A stretch of 6,885 bases of DNA from the NCBI GenBank assembly GCA_044464175.1, contig JBIQLO010000206.1:1-6885 (forward strand). The letters are read 5' to 3'. Source of the stretch: JBIQLO01 sp044464175 (GTDB taxonomy: Bacteria > Planctomycetota > Phycisphaerae > Tepidisphaerales > Tepidisphaeraceae). A model generated the notes under the pieces. That model ran no database searches, had not been told where the DNA came from, and saw nothing but the letters and a program-made list of their open reading frames with translations. How positions within the stretch are numbered: position 1 is the stretch's first letter; each line of letters begins with the position of its first letter. This document shows, in pieces, positions 4,719-6,885 of the stretch. The translations under genes and the position numbers were made by a program.

Positions 4719-5690
4719 ATGGCACAGGATGAACGGATTCGGGTGGAAGTGGTGGCGCTGGAGGGGTTTGTGGAGGCGGCCGCCCGGAAGGTGGGCATAC
4801 CGGAGGAGCAGGCGCGGCTTCTGGGGCGGCTGCTGGTGGACTGTGACCTGTGGGGGGTTAGAAGCCACGGGAGCGGGCAGATTGCCCGATATGTGCGGGA
4901 GATTCGCAGCGGGGGGATCAATCCCAGGCCCACCATTCGGAAAGTGCAGGAGACGGCGGTGAGCCTGGTGATGGAGGGGGATGGGGGCCTGGGGTACTTT
5001 CCGATGTACCAGGGGATGGAGGCGGCGATTGAGAAGGCGAAACAGCAGGGGATGGCCGCGCTGGTGACGCGGCACCATGGGCATATTGGAGCGGCGGGGA
5101 TTTACTCGCGGATGCCGCTGAAGGAGGACATGGTGGCGTTTGTGACGTCGGGGGTGCAGATGCACCTTGGGCCGCAGCGGCGGGTGCATGACGCGACCGG
5201 TTCGCCGCCGATGTCCTTCAGCGCGCCGGCCGGGGAAGAAGCGCCGATGGTGCTGGACGCGGCGGTGACGCATGGGCTGTTCCGGAAAGAGGTGCGGCAG
5301 GAGCTGGGGCGGATCGCGCCGGCAATGGCGCTGCGGACGTTCGGGTTGGGGGTGGTGTGCCAGGTGTGGGGAGGCCTGCTGGCGGGGGTGCCGGTGGACC
5401 CGGGGCGGGCGCATCGGACTTTTGCGGCGGCGACCCAAGGGGCGATGGCGGTGGTGGTGCAGGTGGGGCTGTTCGCCGATCCGGGGCGGTTCAAGGCGGA
5501 GATGGATGAGTTTGTGCGGCGGGCGAGGCGGATGAAGCCGATGGAAGGGACGAAAGGGGCGTATCTGCCGGGAGGCGTGGAGGTGGAGCGGACGCGGAGG
5601 TATCGGGCGGCGGGGGTGCCGCTGGGGCCCAGGCACCGGGCAAACCTGGAGGAGGTGGCGAAGGCGTTGGGGATAAAGGCGCCGTGGTAG
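4719..5690 (+). CDS. Ldh2-family NAD(P)-dependent oxidoreductase, divergent (copy 1)
   Basis: 323 residues of the malate/L-lactate/ureidoglycolate dehydrogenase (Ldh2, PF02615-like) family, which reduces or oxidises 2-oxo/2-hydroxy acids or related imines. Family landmarks: S49-H50-G followed by RYVREIRSGGINPRP (57-71), EGDGGLGYFPM (86-96), a HHGHIGAAG segment (119-127), SPPMSFSAPAGEEAPMVLDAA (162-182), LLAG (220-223) and YLPGGVEVE (282-290). The usual stretch between the LDMATS-like and LAG segments appears about 30 residues shorter than in classical members. The G-H-K-G-Y-G-L motif is replaced by ALRTFGLG (204-211). Substrate and activity are therefore uncertain. The ATG is fixed by AAGGAGG (4706-4712) six bases upstream; the frame is open to 4536, but that part is repeat DNA. 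A paralogue follows 80 bases downstream. Confidence 0.85.
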   Translation: MAQDERIRVEVVALEGFVEAAARKVGIPEEQARLLGRLLVDCDLWGVRSHGSGQIARYVREIRSGGINPRPTIRKVQETAVSLVMEGDGGLGYFPMYQGMEAAIEKAKQQGMAALVTRHHGHIGAAGIYSRMPLKEDMVAFVTSGVQMHLGPQRRVHDATGSPPMSFSAPAGEEAPMVLDAAVTHGLFRKEVRQELGRIAPAMALRTFGLGVVCQVWGGLLAGVPVDPGRAHRTFAAATQGAMAVVVQVGLFADPGRFKAEMDEFVRRARRMKPMEGTKGAYLPGGVEVERTRRYRAAGVPLGPRHRANLEEVAKALGIKAPW

Positions 5691-5770
5691 TGGGGAGGCG
5701 TTGGAATCGGGGTGGTGCTGGCAGGTGGGTGGGGGAGTGATTACACTTGGGGCGGGAGTATTGAACCTCT

Positions 5771-6760
5771 ATGAAACAACCGACAACTGGGAGCATTCGC
5801 GTGCGGCCGGAAGCGCTGCAGGCGTTTGTGTATGAAGCAGCGCGGCGGGTGGAAATTCCGGAGGCACAGGCGCAGCTGTTGGGGCAACTGTTGATCGAGT
5901 GCGACCTGCGGGGGGTATGGACGCATGGGAGCAAGGGGATGGGGCGGTATGTGGAGGAGATTCGCAGCGGGGGGATCAACCCCAAGCCGACGATCCGAAC
6001 CGTGCAGGAGACGCCGGTGAGCCTGGTGCTGGATGGGGATTGGGGGCTGGGGTATTTCCCGATGTACGAGGGAACGCGGGCGGTAATTGAGAAGGCCAAG
6101 CAGCAGGGGATGGCCGCGCTGGTGACGCGGCACCATGGGCATATCGGGGCGGCAGGGATTTATGCGCGCATGCCGCTGCAGGAGGACATGGTGGCGTTTG
6201 TGACGTCGGGCGTGCAGATTCGCATGCCGCCGGAGCGTCGGACATATGTGGCGGTGAGTTCCTCGCCGATGGCGTTCAGCGCGCCGGGGGACAAGGAGGC
6301 GCCGGTGGTGGTGGATGCGGCGGTGTCCAATGACCTGCACAACGAGACGATCCGGCAGGAGTTGATGCGGATCGTGCCGGGGATGGCGCTGCGGGCGCTG
6401 GGGTTTGGGGCGATCTGTCAGGCATGGGGAGGGCTGCTGGCGGGGATGCCGGCCGAGGCGGAGCGGGCCCAGAGGCCCTATTTTCACGCCAATCAGGGAG
6501 GGATGGTGGTGGTGATGCGGATTTCGATGTTCATCGATCCAGCGCAGTTCAAGCGGGAGATGGATGCGTACGTGCGGGGGGTGCGGCAGATGCAGCCAAT
6601 GGAGGGGCTGGATGAGTCGTTTCTGCCGGGAGGGATTGAGGTGAAGTACGAACGGGAGTATCGGGCGGCGGGGATTCCGATCGGGCAGAGGCACCAGGCG
6701 GTGTTGGAGAAGGTGGCGAAGGAACTGGGGATGGAGGTCCCGTGGCAGGGGGTGGGATGA
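5771..6760 (+). CDS. Ldh2-family NAD(P)-dependent oxidoreductase, divergent (copy 2)
   Basis: 329 residues, a tandem paralogue of the preceding gene. By hand, about 78% of residues match over the N-terminal central region (residues 43-152 here); the C-terminal half is clearly less similar. T51-H52-G replaces SHG, followed by RYVEEIRSGGINPKP; HHGHIGAAG (121-129), SSPMAFSAP (164-172), a VDAAV segment in place of LDMATS, ALRALGFG (206-213) in place of the usual HKGYGL motif, and FLPGGIEVKYE (284-294). The shortened middle is shared with copy 1, so it predates the duplication. ATG 5771 is the only reasonable start, but its GGGAG (5754-5758) is 12 bases away, weaker than for copy 1. It is probably co-transcribed with copy 1. 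Homo- or hetero-oligomers are possible, since the family forms dimers. Confidence 0.85.
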   Translation: MKQPTTGSIRVRPEALQAFVYEAARRVEIPEAQAQLLGQLLIECDLRGVWTHGSKGMGRYVEEIRSGGINPKPTIRTVQETPVSLVLDGDWGLGYFPMYEGTRAVIEKAKQQGMAALVTRHHGHIGAAGIYARMPLQEDMVAFVTSGVQIRMPPERRTYVAVSSSPMAFSAPGDKEAPVVVDAAVSNDLHNETIRQELMRIVPGMALRALGFGAICQAWGGLLAGMPAEAERAQRPYFHANQGGMVVVMRISMFIDPAQFKREMDAYVRGVRQMQPMEGLDESFLPGGIEVKYEREYRAAGIPIGQRHQAVLEKVAKELGMEVPWQGVG

Positions 6761-6801
6761 AGGGGGCGGTAATAGAAGGGGCGTGAAGGCTGCGGGAGAC
6801 G

Positions 6802-6885
6802 TCAGCCGGCGGAATCTTCTTCAGCGCCCAGGACCTTGGGGACGGCGAAGAAGGGGCCATCGGTGTCGGGGGCGTTCTGGAGGAC
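6802..6885 (-). CDS. gatC: Asp/Glu-tRNA amidotransferase subunit C, C-terminal end (partial)
   Basis: Reading - from the window edge gives 27 residues and a TGA at 6804-6802: VLQNAPDTDGPFFAVPKVLG followed by AEEDSAG. The N-A-P-x-x-x-G-x-F-F-x-V-P-K-V pattern is the hallmark C-terminus of GatC, the small subunit that wraps around GatA and stabilises the GatAB complex. The N-terminal part lies beyond the window. Its stop codon faces the end of the second Ldh2 gene (6760), leaving 41 bases with no clear terminator. gatA, which normally follows at once, starts only at 1866 on the same strand. Confidence 0.88.
   Translation of the reverse strand, partial: VLQNAPDTDGPFFAVPKVLGAEEDSAG

Noticed and set aside
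4437..5636. 399-codon frame on - across the first Ldh2 gene
   Set aside because: Antisense artefact rich in Pro, His and Arg, caused by G-ending codons on +. No motif and no ribosome binding site.
5701..5770. Separate promoter for the second Ldh2 gene (TACACT at 5742-5747)
   Set aside because: No acceptable -35 box at 16-18 bases; co-transcription with the first copy is simpler.
5741..6694. 317-codon frame on - across the second Ldh2 gene
   Set aside because: Same artefact, and similar to the previous one only because the two + genes are paralogous.

Overview
The window is GC-rich bacterial DNA with GatCAB-type tRNA amidotransferase genes (gatA complete, gatC clipped at the right edge) and intergenic gaps full of short palindromic repeats. 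The repeats and the 'SPAKLAAN' gene start recall, from memory, uncultured Planctomycetota and neighbouring phyla (PVC group, Hydrogenedentota/Sumerlaeota-like). That placement is an impression; no rRNA or other marker is present. The + strand is G-rich throughout: genes on - end their codons in C and genes on + end theirs in G, so the bias follows the DNA strand rather than the gene.

Layout. Bases 1-491 hold the C-terminal end of a membrane protein (possibly a GT87/DUF2029 glycosyltransferase), whose tail overlaps the end of gatA. gatA runs leftward from 1866 to 412. Bases 1867-2770 hold no complete gene: there is a G-quadruplex-type tract, a vestigial 'MPISPAKLAAN' reading frame with a near-consensus promoter and Shine-Dalgarno site on -, a fold-back element and several hairpins. 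Bases 2771-4092 form a compact module: an XRE-type regulator and an HNH nuclease in one leftward operon (3660-2771), and a divergent 121-residue protein of unknown function (3727-4092). The 66-base divergent gap carries three 9-base half-sites in alternating orientation, a likely operator. Bases 4093-4718 again hold no gene; much of this stretch is a second, direct-orientation copy of the 2139-2345 sequence, expanded by insertions. Bases 4719-6760 hold two tandem divergent Ldh2-family (malate/L-lactate dehydrogenase-like) oxidoreductases. Bases 6802-6885 are the C-terminus of gatC on -.

How it fits together. gatC and gatA point the same way and would normally be adjacent, but here they lie 4.9 kb apart with other genes on both strands between them. 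The simplest reading is that accessory DNA has accumulated between them, or the operon has been rearranged. gatA may now depend on a promoter upstream of the vestigial gene start. The most system-like part is the XRE/HNH/121-residue module: shared putative operator, direct-repeat flanks and a more mixed codon choice than its neighbours. It could be a small mobile or defence unit, but no function can be shown from sequence alone.
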